This document shows positions 1 through 11,169 of a stretch of DNA of 64,000 nucleotides, one piece after another (within the stretch, counting starts at the first letter, position 1; each line of letters opens with the position of its first letter). The DNA is taken from contig NZ_CADIKC010000005.1 of NCBI RefSeq assembly GCF_902859805.1, positions 124,001 through 188,000 of the forward strand, in the 5' to 3' direction. Under the pieces are notes generated by a model that did no database searches, had not been told where the DNA came from, and saw only the letters and a list, made by a program, of their open reading frames with translations. Origin of the DNA: Paraburkholderia sediminicola (GTDB taxonomy: Bacteria > Pseudomonadota > Gammaproteobacteria > Burkholderiales > Burkholderiaceae). The translations under genes were made by a program, and so were the position numbers.

Positions 1-499
1 AGGTCGCATCCGGCGCGTTCAGTTCGAACTTGACGGTGTCGCCGTCGACCTTGCTGATCGACTTGATGAGCTTCGGCAAGCCCATCGATTGCGCGTGCGG
101 GAAGCCGCTTGCGCCCGCCACCTTGTGCCACGGATTGCTGTCGTTGAGCATGCGGTCGAACGTGAAGACGACGTCGTCGGCATTCAGCGCGCGGGTGGGC
201 TTGAAGTAGTCGGTGGTCTGGAATTGCACGTTCGGGCGCAGATGGAACGTGTAGGTGAGGCCGTCGGCGCTCACGTCCCACTTGTCGGCCAGCGCGGGCA
301 CGACTTTCTTCGCAGCCTCGTCGTATGAGACGAGCGAATTGAAGATCACGTCGGCCGACGCATTGGTCGTGACGAGTGAATTGAACTGCACGACATCGAA
401 GCCGTCGGGGCTCGACTCGGTACAGACGGTCAGCGGTTTGGCGAGCACGAGCGCGGGCGCCGTGAACAGTACGGCGGCTGCGAGCAGTTTGAAGCGCAT
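1..499 (-). CDS. ABC transporter substrate-binding protein, peptide type (partial)
   Basis: The N-terminal 166 residues of a periplasmic solute-binding protein; the gene runs off the left edge. It starts MRFKLLAAAVLFTAPALVLA, a clear Sec signal peptide, then KPLTVCTESSPDGFDVVQFNS, the usual opening of the DppA/OppA-type family (SBP_bac_5) that delivers di- or oligopeptides to an ABC importer. The later stretch with ALNADDVVFTFDRML is the conserved family block. The ATG is preceded by a GGGAGAT ribosome-binding sequence. Transporter partners would lie to the left. Peptide specificity is inferred from family only. Confidence 0.85.
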   Translation of the reverse strand, partial: MRFKLLAAAVLFTAPALVLAKPLTVCTESSPDGFDVVQFNSLVTTNASADVIFNSLVSYDEAAKKVVPALADKWDVSADGLTYTFHLRPNVQFQTTDYFKPTRALNADDVVFTFDRMLNDSNPWHKVAGASGFPHAQSMGLPKLIKSISKVDGDTVKFELNAPDAT

Positions 500-745
500 A
501 GGATCTCCCATAACAAGCGCAGTCAGGCAGTGCGTCTGGTTGTGTGGTTGTATTCCGTTGACGGGTGGCGACCGGTCTGGCCGTCGTCTTTATTGTGATA
601 CGTTTCCGGCGCTGGCGCATGGTTTGGATACTGCGCTACATGCACGTCCTCGCCTTCGCGAAAGCTTATCGAAGGGTGGTTGCGGCGACAACAACTTAAT
701 CCGCATATCCATATGGGCTGAGTGTGTCGGTGCTCCTGGCGCCGC

Positions 746-1564
746 TCATGACGCAGCCGCGCGCTGCATCAGGTAACCGATGCCTTCGACCGCGCGCACG
801 CCGTACCACGACACCAACTCCCCATCGATCAACTCAATGCGCTTGCCGGCCAGACGCGGGTCACGCTTCAGCGCGTCGCAATGTGCTTGTGTGAAGCGAT
901 ATGGCTCGCTGGAAAGCAGTATGCGATCGACGCCGGCAAGCCACGGCGCATGGTCGAAGTCGAGCACGGGATAACGCGCTTCGCCGGTCGCGCCGCCTTG
1001 CACGTCGGGCAGCGTCTGCCAGTTCACGAGCCTCAGCATCGCGGCGATGTAGGTATCGCGCGCCACCGTCATCCATGGTTCGCGCCAGATCAGATACAGC
1101 ACGTTTTGCTTGGGAAACGCCTGCGCCGCAGCCTCATGCAGACGTATTTCGAGCGCTTCGCTCAAGCGCCGCGCTTCCTGCTCGCGGTCGAAGATCGCGC
1201 CCAGCAGCGCGTACAGCGAGAGGTTGTCCTGCGGCGTCTGCGGATGGGTCACGACAATGTGCGGCACGAACGCACGCAATTGCTCGACGGTATCGCGCTC
1301 GTTTTCGTCGATATTGACAATCAGATGGGTGGGCCGCAAAGCGCGAATCGCGTCGACATTCACGGACTTGGTGCCGCCGACCTTGCGCACCTGCCGCACC
1401 TGATTGTGTGGATGCACGCAAAAACCGGTGCGGCCGACAATCTGCCTGTCGAGTCCCAGAGCGAATAGCAATTCGGTGATGCTCGGCACCAGCGAGACGA
1501 TGCGGGTATTGGCGCTGCCCATTTCGTGCGCGACGCCGGCTGCATCGACCGCACGGGGCTGCAT
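746..1564 (-). CDS. BtuF-like cobalamin-binding protein without signal peptide
   Basis: 272 aa helical-backbone metal-receptor protein of the BtuF/FhuD superfamily (periplasmic_binding_2). The opening RIVSLVPSITELLFALGL and the VGRTGFCVHP and VGGTKSVNVDAI blocks are typical of the corrinoid-binding BtuF group. Family members normally capture vitamin B12 in the periplasm for BtuCD. Unusually, no signal peptide is visible: the N-terminus is polar, and the inner start at M15 would be shorter still. No btuC or btuD lies nearby. The start lies 3 nt after the stop of the upstream SDR gene, so the two are probably co-transcribed. A cytoplasmic corrinoid-related role is possible but is inference. Confidence 0.75.
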   Translation of the reverse strand: MQPRAVDAAGVAHEMGSANTRIVSLVPSITELLFALGLDRQIVGRTGFCVHPHNQVRQVRKVGGTKSVNVDAIRALRPTHLIVNIDENERDTVEQLRAFVPHIVVTHPQTPQDNLSLYALLGAIFDREQEARRLSEALEIRLHEAAAQAFPKQNVLYLIWREPWMTVARDTYIAAMLRLVNWQTLPDVQGGATGEARYPVLDFDHAPWLAGVDRILLSSEPYRFTQAHCDALKRDPRLAGKRIELIDGELVSWYGVRAVEGIGYLMQRAAAS

Positions 1565-1567
1565 GAC

Positions 1568-2341
1568 TTACTCGGTGGCGGCGCGCGGTTTGCGCGGTGC
1601 GCGTTCGAAGGCGCGGTCGTAGAGCCAGCGCGGCAGCACGTGCAGCAGCATTGCCACGATGCGCATCTGCCATGGGAACACAGCAAACGCGGTTTGACGC
1701 TCGACGGCCCCGGCGACCTTCACCGCGAAGCGGTCAGCGTCCATCAGGAACGGCATGGTGTACGGGTTGTGCTCGGTCATCGGCGTGCGGATATAGCCGG
1801 GGGCGATCGTGACTACGCCGACGCCGAGCGGCCGCATCTCGACACGCAGCGCTTCCAGATACTTGAGCGCCGCCGACTTCGACGCGCTGTACGCGCCCGA
1901 CCCCGGCAAGCCGCGTACGCTGGCGACGCTCGCGATCCCGACCAGCGTGCCTTTCTTCGCCGCGACCATGGCGGCGGCGAACGGCTCGAAGGTGGCGACC
2001 ATGCCGAAATAGTTGATATCCATTACTTCGCGGAACGTGCGCAAATCGCCGTGCCCGGTAACCGCACCGCGGCTGATACCGGCATTGGCGATCACGATGT
2101 CCGGCAAGCCGTGCTGCGTGATGAACTGCGCGGCCGCTTCGGCGAGCGCCTCGGCGTCGCGGACGTCGACGGAATAGGTGGAGATGGAATTCTGCGGATG
2201 GGACTGCTGGAAGGCGGCGAGGGCGTCGCCGCGGCGGGCGACCAGGCCGAGAATCGCGCCGCGCCGCGCATATTCGGCGGCGAGCGCGAGGCCGATGCCA
2301 CTCGAGGCGCCGGTAATGAAAACCTTCAGGGGGGGGCTCAT
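1568..2341 (-). CDS. SDR family oxidoreductase
   Basis: 257 aa short-chain dehydrogenase/reductase. The start is placed at MSPPLKVFITGASSGIG, because the 36 codons upstream are not SDR-like and run into dsbA. The Rossmann glycine motif TGASSGIG is at residues 9-16, NAG is in the middle, and YSASKSA gives the YxxxK catalytic pair. The protein should be a soluble NAD(P)-dependent oxidoreductase; the substrate cannot be told from sequence. It lies 16 nt downstream of dsbA and 3 nt before the BtuF-like gene, forming a compact minus-strand operon. Confidence 0.88.
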   Translation of the reverse strand: MSPPLKVFITGASSGIGLALAAEYARRGAILGLVARRGDALAAFQQSHPQNSISTYSVDVRDAEALAEAAAQFITQHGLPDIVIANAGISRGAVTGHGDLRTFREVMDINYFGMVATFEPFAAAMVAAKKGTLVGIASVASVRGLPGSGAYSASKSAALKYLEALRVEMRPLGVGVVTIAPGYIRTPMTEHNPYTMPFLMDADRFAVKVAGAVERQTAFAVFPWQMRIVAMLLHVLPRWLYDRAFERAPRKPRAATE

Positions 2342-2357
2342 TCCGGCGCCTTCAACA

Positions 2358-2996
2358 TCACATCTTCTTGGCGCGGACCTGCTGCACCAGGTAGTCGAGC
2401 ACCTGGATCGTGCCCGGCAGGCTGTTGGTCGCAGCCGGGCCGGTTTCATACTTGCCTTGCACGGCGAGCGTCGGCACGCCGTCGATCTTGTAGTCGTCCA
2501 TCAGCTTCTTGTCTTTTTGCAGCGCGCTTTGCGTCGAGAACGAGTTGTACGCGTCCATGTACTTCTTCGGATCGACGCCGTTCTTCGCGAGGAACTTGGC
2601 CTGGTCTTCCGGCGTCAGCAGGTAGTTCTTGTTGACGTGGATTTCGTTGAAGACCTTCGGCGTGAGTTGCGTGGCGAGGCCGAGTGCGTCAAGCGCGTGG
2701 TACATCTTCGAGTGCGGAATGAAGTCGTCACGGAAGGCAACCGGCACGCGCTTGAACACCACGTCCGGACCTTGCTTCTTCACCCATGCTTCGAGGTACG
2801 GGTTGAATTCATTGCAGTGCGGGCAGCCGTACCAGAAGAATTCGGTGACTTCGATCTTGCCGGCCGGCACGTCCGTAGGTTGCGGCGTGGACAGCACGGT
2901 GTAGTCCTTGCCCGAAACCGGCGCGGCCGGCGATGCATGCGCCGTGGCGGCAACCAGGCCCAGCGAGAGGAACAGAATGCTCAGCAGTTTTTTCAT
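2358..2996 (-). CDS. dsbA: thiol:disulfide interchange protein DsbA
   Basis: 212 aa periplasmic disulfide oxidase. The start MKKLLSILFLSLGLVAATAHA gives a textbook signal peptide; an in-frame ATG five codons upstream is less likely. The active site CPHC is at residues 58-61 within FFWYGCPHC, and the cis-proline loop is GVPTLAV near residue 177. It introduces disulfides into exported proteins and is reoxidised by DsbB. It follows the SPOR-domain gene and precedes the SDR on the same strand. Confidence 0.95.
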   Translation of the reverse strand: MKKLLSILFLSLGLVAATAHASPAAPVSGKDYTVLSTPQPTDVPAGKIEVTEFFWYGCPHCNEFNPYLEAWVKKQGPDVVFKRVPVAFRDDFIPHSKMYHALDALGLATQLTPKVFNEIHVNKNYLLTPEDQAKFLAKNGVDPKKYMDAYNSFSTQSALQKDKKLMDDYKIDGVPTLAVQGKYETGPAATNSLPGTIQVLDYLVQQVRAKKM

Positions 2997-3180
2997 GTTG
3001 TGATGACCCAAGTAGGCGGTAAAACGGTGGCGCCACGCAAATGCCCGTCACCGTTTTCAATGTCGGCGTTAGACGCTCTAGTCGTCCGTTGTGCTTGTCG
3101 GTTGAGCTTGTGACTCGCGCCGCACGCCGATAGTTCGGCGGCGGCGCGTTCCGGCAAATCACGGTTTGTTTATTGTTGGC

Positions 3181-3981
3181 TTATTGCTTCGTAAAGCGGA
3201 TCACGGCTGTATCCACGCCCGCGTCGGACAGACGCTGACGGCTCGAATTCATATCCTCGAACTTCGAGAACGGGCCGATCCGCACGCGGTAGTACGTCAC
3301 GCCGCCCGCATCGCGCTGCGTGACCTTCGATTCGAAGCCCTGGAAGGCGAGACGCGCACGCTGCTGCTCGGCGTCGGCCGAGGTCTTGTAGGCGCCCACT
3401 TGCAGGAAGTAGCCCGTGTTCGCGTCACCCGCTGTCGGCGCCGCGCCTGAACCCGGCTTGGCGTTGGCAGCCGTGGTGGGCGACGTGCCCTTCGGTGCGG
3501 AGCCTGCCGCGGTGGCGGCCGGTGCGCTTGCGCCCTGCGGCTTCTTCACCGGTGCGGTGGCCGTGCCGTTGCCGTTATCCTGCGCGGGTTTCGGTGCGAC
3601 TGCCGTGCCGTTCGCATTGCCGTTCGACGGCGGCACTTCGACGATTTGCGGTTCTTCCAGCATGCCCGACTGCGTCTGCGCGTTGGTCTGACCCGGTGCG
3701 GTGTTCGGCGGCGCCGGTTGCGCGGCTTGCGGCACCGGCTGCCCCGGCGTCTTGCCTTGCAGCGGACGGTTCGGGTCGTATTGCTGCGCCTGGCTCGCGC
3801 CGGTGTCGGGCGCCGCGGGCGGCGCGACCTTCGAGACGAACGGCGTAGGCGCACGGGTGATATACAGCGCCACCACTACCGCGATCGCGAGACCGACGAT
3901 CAGGCCCAGCACGATGCCGAGAAAAGTCCCCCCGGTTTGTTTCGATTGCGATTGCTTTGTTGTGCGGCGTGGTTTTGCCAT
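3181..3981 (-). CDS. SPOR domain-containing membrane protein
   Basis: 266 aa, FtsN-like layout. A short basic cytoplasmic N-terminus (MAKPRRTTKQSQSK) is followed by one transmembrane helix at about residues 21-43 (FLGIVLGLIVGLAIAVVVALYI). A long Pro/Ala/Gln-rich periplasmic linker comes next, then a C-terminal SPOR domain (GYFLQVGAYKTSADAEQQRA ... YYRVRIGPFSKFEDM). SPOR domains bind denuded septal peptidoglycan, so a role in division or envelope maintenance is likely. It lies directly downstream of argS, an arrangement common in beta-proteobacteria. The start was chosen at MAKPRR; the extension MQVIHT adds nothing conserved. Confidence 0.88.
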   Translation of the reverse strand: MAKPRRTTKQSQSKQTGGTFLGIVLGLIVGLAIAVVVALYITRAPTPFVSKVAPPAAPDTGASQAQQYDPNRPLQGKTPGQPVPQAAQPAPPNTAPGQTNAQTQSGMLEEPQIVEVPPSNGNANGTAVAPKPAQDNGNGTATAPVKKPQGASAPAATAAGSAPKGTSPTTAANAKPGSGAAPTAGDANTGYFLQVGAYKTSADAEQQRARLAFQGFESKVTQRDAGGVTYYRVRIGPFSKFEDMNSSRQRLSDAGVDTAVIRFTKQ

Positions 3982-4060
3982 CGTATGAATCACCTGCAAA
4001 AAGAATCCTGGAACGGCCGTCGATTATAACGACGGCCGCATGCATGTTGCGCCGGAGGAC

Positions 4061-5851
4061 TTACATCTTGACGGGAGCGGAGACGCCGATCGTCGCGAGA
4101 CCGTTGGCCAGCACCTGACGTGTGGCCGCAAGCAGCGCGACGCGTGCATTGCGCTCGGCAGCGTCGTCGACCAGCACGCGTTCGGCTCTGTCATTGTAGA
4201 ACGAGTGGAATTCCCCGGCGAGGTCGCGCAGATAGAACGCGACCGCGTGCGGCGCGAGTTCGCCTGCGGCGTGCTCGAGCATGTCCGGGAATTCGGCGAG
4301 CTTGTTCAGCAAGGCCATGGCGCGTTCGCTGGTGAGCGGCGACACATCCACCGTGGACAGCGTGCTCTCGTCCGTGTTGTAGCGCGCCTTGCACTCCGCG
4401 ATGACCGAGCAGATCCGAGCATGCGCATACTGCACGTAATGCACCGGATTTTCGTCGTTCTGTTTCAACGCCAGGTCGATGTCGAATACGAATTCCGTGT
4501 CCGCCTTGCGCGAGATCAGGAAGAAGCGCACGGCGTCGCGGCCGCGGCGAATCGTCTCTTCGTCGATCAGGTCGACGGCGGCTTCCGAGCCCGGCGTCGC
4601 GCCGCCCGACCATTCGATCAGGTCGCGCACCGTCACATAGCTGCCCGCGCGCTTGGAGATTTTCACCTCTTCGCCGTTGCGCATCACCGTGACCATCTTG
4701 TGCAGGATGTAGTCGGGATAGCCCTTCGGAATGCCGACGCCGAGACCCTGCAGGCCGGCGCGCACGCGCGCGATCGTGCCGTGGTGGTCCGAGCCCTGAA
4801 TGTTGATGACCTTGGTGAAGCCGCGTTCCCACTTGGCGACGTGGTAGGCGACGTCCGGCACGAAGTACGTGTAGGTGCCGTCGCTCTTGCGCATCACGCG
4901 GTCTTTGTCGTCGCCGTCGTCGGTGGTGCGCAGCCACAGCGCGCCTTCCTGTTCATAGGTCTTGCCGGCGGCGATCAGCGCCTCGACGGTCTTTTCGACC
5001 CGGCCTTCCTTGTACAGCGACGACTCCAGGTAGTACTCGTCGAACTTCACGCCGAAGGCCTGCAAGTCCATGTCCTGCTCGCGGCGCAGGTAGGCGACCG
5101 CGAAGCGGCGGATCGCTTCGAGGTCTTCGACGTCGGCCGCGCCCGTGACGGGTTCGCCGTCGCTCGCGGCAACCGTGACGCCGTTCAGATAGTCTTTGGC
5201 GATGTCGGCGATGTACTCGCCGTTGTACGCCGAGGCCGGCCAGCCTTCGTCGCCTGGGGCGAGCCCACAGGCGCGTGCCTGGGTCGACAGGGCGAGCGTC
5301 TGGATCTGCACGCCGGCGTCGTTGTAATAGAACTCGCGGTGCACGTCCCAGCCTTGGCTAGCCAGCACGTTCGAGAGCGCGTCGCCGAGCGCGGCCTGAC
5401 GGCCGTGGCCGACGTGCAGCGGGCCGGTTGGGTTGGCCGAGACGAATTCGATCAGCACATGCTTGCCGGCTTCGCGCTGCGAACGGCCGAAGGCGTCCTT
5501 TTCAGCGAACACCGCGGCGATCACCGCCTGTTTGGCGGCGGCCGCGAGGCGCAGGTTGATGAAGCCGGGGCCGGCCACTTCGGCGGCTTCCACGAGCCCC
5601 TTGGCTCCCGGCCGCGCGAGCAGCGAGTCGACGATCTGTTGCGCCAGTTGGCGCGGGTTGGCGCGCAGCGGCTTGGCGAGTTGCATCGCCACATTGCAGG
5701 CGACGTCGCCGTGCGCGGCGACCTTGGGACGCTCCAGCGTGATCGTGGGCGACACGAAGGCGGCTTCGCTCGCGCCCTGGGTTGCGTCGGCAACCTGCTT
5801 CACCGTGTCGGCGAGCAGTGTTTCGAGGGTATGTTTGTGTGCAGGCAGCAT
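4061..5851 (-). CDS. argS: arginyl-tRNA synthetase
   Basis: 596 aa class I aminoacyl-tRNA synthetase that charges tRNA-Arg in the cytoplasm. The HIGH signature appears as HVGH at residues 146-149 in NPTGPLHVGHGRQAALGDAL. The KMSKS loop is the degenerate KISKRAGSYVTVRDL usual in this enzyme. The C-terminal DALR anticodon-binding domain includes HYVQYAHARICSV and ends in ATIGVSAPVKM. Length matches the family. Transcribed away from the DUF1840 gene and probably with the SPOR gene downstream. Confidence 0.97.
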   Translation of the reverse strand: MLPAHKHTLETLLADTVKQVADATQGASEAAFVSPTITLERPKVAAHGDVACNVAMQLAKPLRANPRQLAQQIVDSLLARPGAKGLVEAAEVAGPGFINLRLAAAAKQAVIAAVFAEKDAFGRSQREAGKHVLIEFVSANPTGPLHVGHGRQAALGDALSNVLASQGWDVHREFYYNDAGVQIQTLALSTQARACGLAPGDEGWPASAYNGEYIADIAKDYLNGVTVAASDGEPVTGAADVEDLEAIRRFAVAYLRREQDMDLQAFGVKFDEYYLESSLYKEGRVEKTVEALIAAGKTYEQEGALWLRTTDDGDDKDRVMRKSDGTYTYFVPDVAYHVAKWERGFTKVINIQGSDHHGTIARVRAGLQGLGVGIPKGYPDYILHKMVTVMRNGEEVKISKRAGSYVTVRDLIEWSGGATPGSEAAVDLIDEETIRRGRDAVRFFLISRKADTEFVFDIDLALKQNDENPVHYVQYAHARICSVIAECKARYNTDESTLSTVDVSPLTSERAMALLNKLAEFPDMLEHAAGELAPHAVAFYLRDLAGEFHSFYNDRAERVLVDDAAERNARVALLAATRQVLANGLATIGVSAPVKM

Positions 5852-6193
5852 GCTTGTTGCGAGTCCAGTGAGGCAATCCGGTGATGCGGAAGAAGCGGCG
5901 GCGGCGCGCGAGGCGCAGCCGATTCGTCAGAAGCGTGGAAAGCGGCGCTGCACCGGCCGGGATGCGCCGGGCACTTCGGGGCGTCATCAGGCACGTAGCG
6001 TGCAACGTGTCTGGCGCGGTGTGCGGCGCGCTTTTCCGTCCAGACGGATTTTAGCAGGTGCTAATATGTTCAATGAGATGCCCACCAAGGGCCGTGGCCG
6101 CCGTGCCTGATCGGCGTGTCAACGTAACGCGCGCCGACGGTCGGCTTACAGCCGTTCGCGCGTCAATCCAACATAACGAAAAAGGGAACAGTC
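5852..6193. promoter_or_regulatory. divergent intergenic region argS / DUF1840 gene
   Basis: 342 nt between divergent genes. No coding sequence is convincing. A perfect 5-bp inverted repeat TAGCA-GG-TGCTA sits at 6052-6063, just upstream of a TAATAT that could be a -10 element. An AAAAAGGGAACAG ribosome-binding stretch precedes the DUF1840 start. Promoters for both directions are expected here but cannot be assigned firmly. Confidence 0.35.
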
Positions 6194-6520
6194 ATGCTGA
6201 TTACTTTCAAATGTCGCGCCGCTCCGGACGTGATGATGCTGGAAAATCTCGCTCAGTACCTGGTCGGCATTGTCGGCAAGCGCCTGGGTGAGCGGGGTGT
6301 CATCACCCACGACGAACTGAGCGTCGCGATCACGAAACTCGAATCGGCCATCCACACCGACAAGCAGGAACGTGCCGAGCACGACGGCCATTTTCACGAA
6401 GGCGAAGACGGCCACGAGCATCATGAGATCCCGCCGGGACTCGCCCAGCGTGCGTATCCGTTCCTCGACATGCTGCGCGCCGCGCAGAAGGAAAACGCGG
6501 ATATCGTCTGGGGTCTCTGA
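6194..6520 (+). CDS. DUF1840 domain-containing protein
   Basis: 108 aa small soluble protein of unknown function, recognised as DUF1840 from MLITFKCRAAPDVMMLENLAQYLVGIVGKR-type opening and the end PFLDMLRAAQKENADIVWGL. The middle is His/Glu-rich (HDGHFHEGEDGHEHHE, about residues 64-79), which might bind metal, although this is only composition. Preceded by AAAAAGGGAACAG as ribosome-binding site and followed by a strong intrinsic terminator, so it is likely monocistronic. Confidence 0.85.
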   Translation: MLITFKCRAAPDVMMLENLAQYLVGIVGKRLGERGVITHDELSVAITKLESAIHTDKQERAEHDGHFHEGEDGHEHHEIPPGLAQRAYPFLDMLRAAQKENADIVWGL

Positions 6521-6586
6521 TCCCGCGGCGGTCCGCCGACGGTCGTGTTCGCCGCGCTCGCGGCGCTGGTCGTGACGTGTCAATGA

Positions 6587-6612
6587 AAAGAGCCCGCATT
6601 CGCGGGCTCTTT
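6587..6612 (+). terminator. intrinsic terminator after DUF1840 gene
   Basis: An 11-bp perfect stem AAAGAGCCCGC / GCGGGCTCTTT with a 4-nt loop, ending in a T run. Because the stem starts with A residues it could also act on minus-strand transcripts, although the gene on that side reads away from it and ends 40 nt further on. Confidence 0.88.
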
Positions 6613-6651
6613 GTCTTTCACGGGTCTTAACGGCCCGTCTGCCGAAACGGC

Positions 6652-6861
6652 TTACTGGCTGGCGGCGTCAGCCGGGGCGGCCATCGGTGCCGACGCACCC
6701 TTCTTCATTTTCTGCTTCTTGGGCTTCTTGACGTGCTTCACGGTCGGCGGTGAATACGAACTGACCGAACTCGACGCGGCGGGGGCAGCGGGCTGGGCCA
6801 GCGCCACCGAGGCGCCTGCGGCGAGCGAAACAGCAGTCAATAACAGCGTCAGCTTCTTCAT
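6652..6861 (-). CDS. small exported Ala/Lys-rich protein
   Basis: 69 aa. Starts MKKLTLLLTAVSLAAGASVALAQP, a clear signal peptide with an ALA-Q cleavage site, preceded by the good ribosome-binding site GGAGAAAA. The mature part is about 47 residues, rich in Pro, Ala, Ser and Lys, with a basic patch KHVKKPKKQKMKKG. No domain is recognised; similar short exported proteins are common in Burkholderiaceae. It ends head to tail with the terminator region and lies upstream-adjacent to the metH genes, with no evident functional link. Confidence 0.7.
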   Translation of the reverse strand: MKKLTLLLTAVSLAAGASVALAQPAAPAASSSVSSYSPPTVKHVKKPKKQKMKKGASAPMAAPADAASQ

Positions 6862-7018
6862 ACGATTTTCTCCGTTGACGATTGCAATTTGATAAGCCGA
6901 CGCGTTTTGGCCGCGTCTGGCGGGTTGATGCCGTTTCAGTCTACAAAGCCGAAAATTACACTGCCGCAAATATTCAGCCTAGCGTGCCCGATATAGTAGG
7001 TCGCCCGCCCCGCAAGGC

Positions 7019-9736
<2,718 letters not shown>

Positions 9737-9749
9737 GGCGTAGGTGCGG

Positions 9750-9815
9750 TTCGGTTGCGTGCGTTTAGTTGGGTGCGCTCAGTTGCGTGCACTCAGTTGC
9801 GTGCAATTACGTGCG
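9750..9815. repeat. 14-bp minisatellite between the metH halves
   Basis: Four contiguous 14-bp units: TTCGGTTGCGTGCG (9750-9763), TTTAGTTGGGTGCG (9764-9777), CTCAGTTGCGTGCA (9778-9791) and an identical CTCAGTTGCGTGCA (9792-9805). A partial ATTACGTGCG follows at 9806-9815. It fills half of the 127-nt gap separating the two methionine synthase genes and lies in their shared transcript if they are co-transcribed. Expansion or loss of units is plausible. Confidence 0.85.
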
Positions 9816-9863
9816 TCGGGTTCGATAGCGGAAGACTGGCGGGTCAGGAGCGAGCCGCCAGGC

Positions 9864-10934
9864 TCAGGCTGCGTCGCGGTATTGCGTCGGCCATTGGCGC
9901 GGCTTCACTTCAGCCAGCGCTTTGGCAATCGCCGCAATATGCTCCGGCGTCGTGCCGCAGCAGCCGCCTGCGATATTCACGAGGCCTGCCTGCGCGAACT
10001 CTTTCAGCAATCCCGACGTATCCGCCGGCAATTCGTCAAAGCCCGTATCGCTCATCGGATTCGGCAAACCGGCGTTCGGATAGCACGACACATAGGTGTC
10101 GCACAGCTTCGCCAGTTCGGCGATGTACGGGCGCATCAGCGCTGCGCCCAGCGCGCAGTTCAAACCGAAGGTGAGCGGCTTGGCGTGACGCAGCGAGTTC
10201 CAGAAAGCTTCGACGGTTTGTCCCGAGAGAATCCGGCCCGATGCATCCGTGACGGTGCCCGAAATCATGATCGGCAGACGCTCGCCGGTGTCTTCGAACA
10301 GCTCGTCCAGCGCGAACAGCGCGGCCTTGGCGTTGAGCGTGTCGAAGATCGTTTCGACGAGGAACAGGTCGCAGCCGCCGTCGAGCAAGGCCTTCGCCTG
10401 CTCGTAGTACGCGGCACGGAGTTCGTCGAACGTCACGTTGCGCGCACCCGGATCGTTTACGTCAGGGGAAATGCTCGCTGTCTTCGGCGTCGGTCCGATC
10501 GCGCCGGCGACGAAGCGCGGCTTGTCGGGCGTCGAATACTTATCGCAGGCGGCGCGCGCCAGCTTCGCCGATTCGAGATTCATCTCGATGGCGAGGTCTT
10601 CCATTCCGTAGTCGGCCTGCGCAACCGTGGTCGCACCGAACGTGTTGGTCTCGATGATGTCCGCGCCCGCCGCGAGATACTGCTCGTGAATCTCGCCGAT
10701 GATCTGTGGCTGCGTGATCGACAGCAACTCGTTGTTGCCCTTGATGTCGCGCCCGTAGTCCTTGAAGCGCTCGCCACGATAGCGGGCTTCGTCGAGCTTG
10801 TAGCGCTGGATCATCGTGCCCATTGCGCCGTCCAGAATCAGGATGCGCGACTTGAGCAGCGCGGGCAGCGCCGTGCCGCGCGTGTAGGCGGCGTCGGGAC
10901 GGACTGGCGTGGCGGATTGAGCAGGCTGGTTCAT
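9864..10934 (-). CDS. metH: methionine synthase homocysteine-methyltransferase subunit
   Basis: 356 aa homocysteine S-methyltransferase module, equivalent to the N-terminal domain of one-piece MetH. Motif ILILDGAMGTMIQ is near residue 31. The zinc-binding cysteines are in LNCALGA and in GGCCGTTPEHI near the C-terminus, where zinc activates the homocysteine thiol. It must work with the 905-aa subunit encoded 127 nt downstream. The start MNQPAQSATP is upstream of the first conserved block. Expression probably initiates upstream, in the region containing ACAGGGGAAACA repeats. Confidence 0.94.
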   Translation of the reverse strand: MNQPAQSATPVRPDAAYTRGTALPALLKSRILILDGAMGTMIQRYKLDEARYRGERFKDYGRDIKGNNELLSITQPQIIGEIHEQYLAAGADIIETNTFGATTVAQADYGMEDLAIEMNLESAKLARAACDKYSTPDKPRFVAGAIGPTPKTASISPDVNDPGARNVTFDELRAAYYEQAKALLDGGCDLFLVETIFDTLNAKAALFALDELFEDTGERLPIMISGTVTDASGRILSGQTVEAFWNSLRHAKPLTFGLNCALGAALMRPYIAELAKLCDTYVSCYPNAGLPNPMSDTGFDELPADTSGLLKEFAQAGLVNIAGGCCGTTPEHIAAIAKALAEVKPRQWPTQYRDAA

Positions 10935-11087
10935 GGCGGACGAGGGCTTGCGCCGGCTTTTTCGGGAAACCTGTCATTGTAGCCGCTGTGGGGCGGTCCC
11001 GCCTGGCGCGCGCCCGGCAGGCGGATGCGCGTGCCGCGGCAACGGTGGCCGGGGCTCTGGCCGCAGCGGAAACAAACAGAGGAAAGG

Positions 11088-11135
11088 ACAGGGGAAACAG
11101 AAGTCGAAACGACAGGGGAAACAACAGGGGAAACA
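11088..11135. repeat. ACAGGGGAAACA direct repeats
   Basis: Three perfect 12-bp copies at 11088-11099, 11112-11123 and 11124-11135; the last two abut. Read on the metH strand they are TGTTTCCCCTGT. A related AACAGAGGAAAGG lies just upstream. They sit between the DUF3567 terminator and metH, where a promoter or leader would be expected. Confidence 0.8.
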
Positions 11136-11169
11136 AAACGGCCCAGTCAGGTGAAAGCCTGCTGGGCCG
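11131..11169 (-). terminator. intrinsic terminator of the DUF3567 gene
   Basis: On the minus strand a CGGCCCAG / CTGGGCCG stem (11162-11169 with 11139-11146) extends inward by CAGG/CCTG to a 6-nt loop. It is followed by TTTTGTTT. It lies about 95 nt after the DUF3567 stop and separates that gene from metH. Confidence 0.85.

Noticed and set aside
653..675. CCTTCG/CGAAGG hairpin as terminator
   Set aside because: No T run on either strand and not placed just after a gene end; probably incidental.
9737..9863. metH broken by a frameshift
   Set aside because: The two genes have their own starts and a 127-nt spacer and match the two-subunit arrangement usual in Burkholderia relatives.
10935..11087. 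Riboswitch (SAM, SAH or cobalamin) in front of metH
   Set aside because: No conserved core of these classes could be recognised on the minus strand; a covariance-model search would be needed to revive the idea.
11088..11135. CRISPR array
   Set aside because: Repeats are 12 bp with a 12-nt or no spacer, no cas genes in the window.
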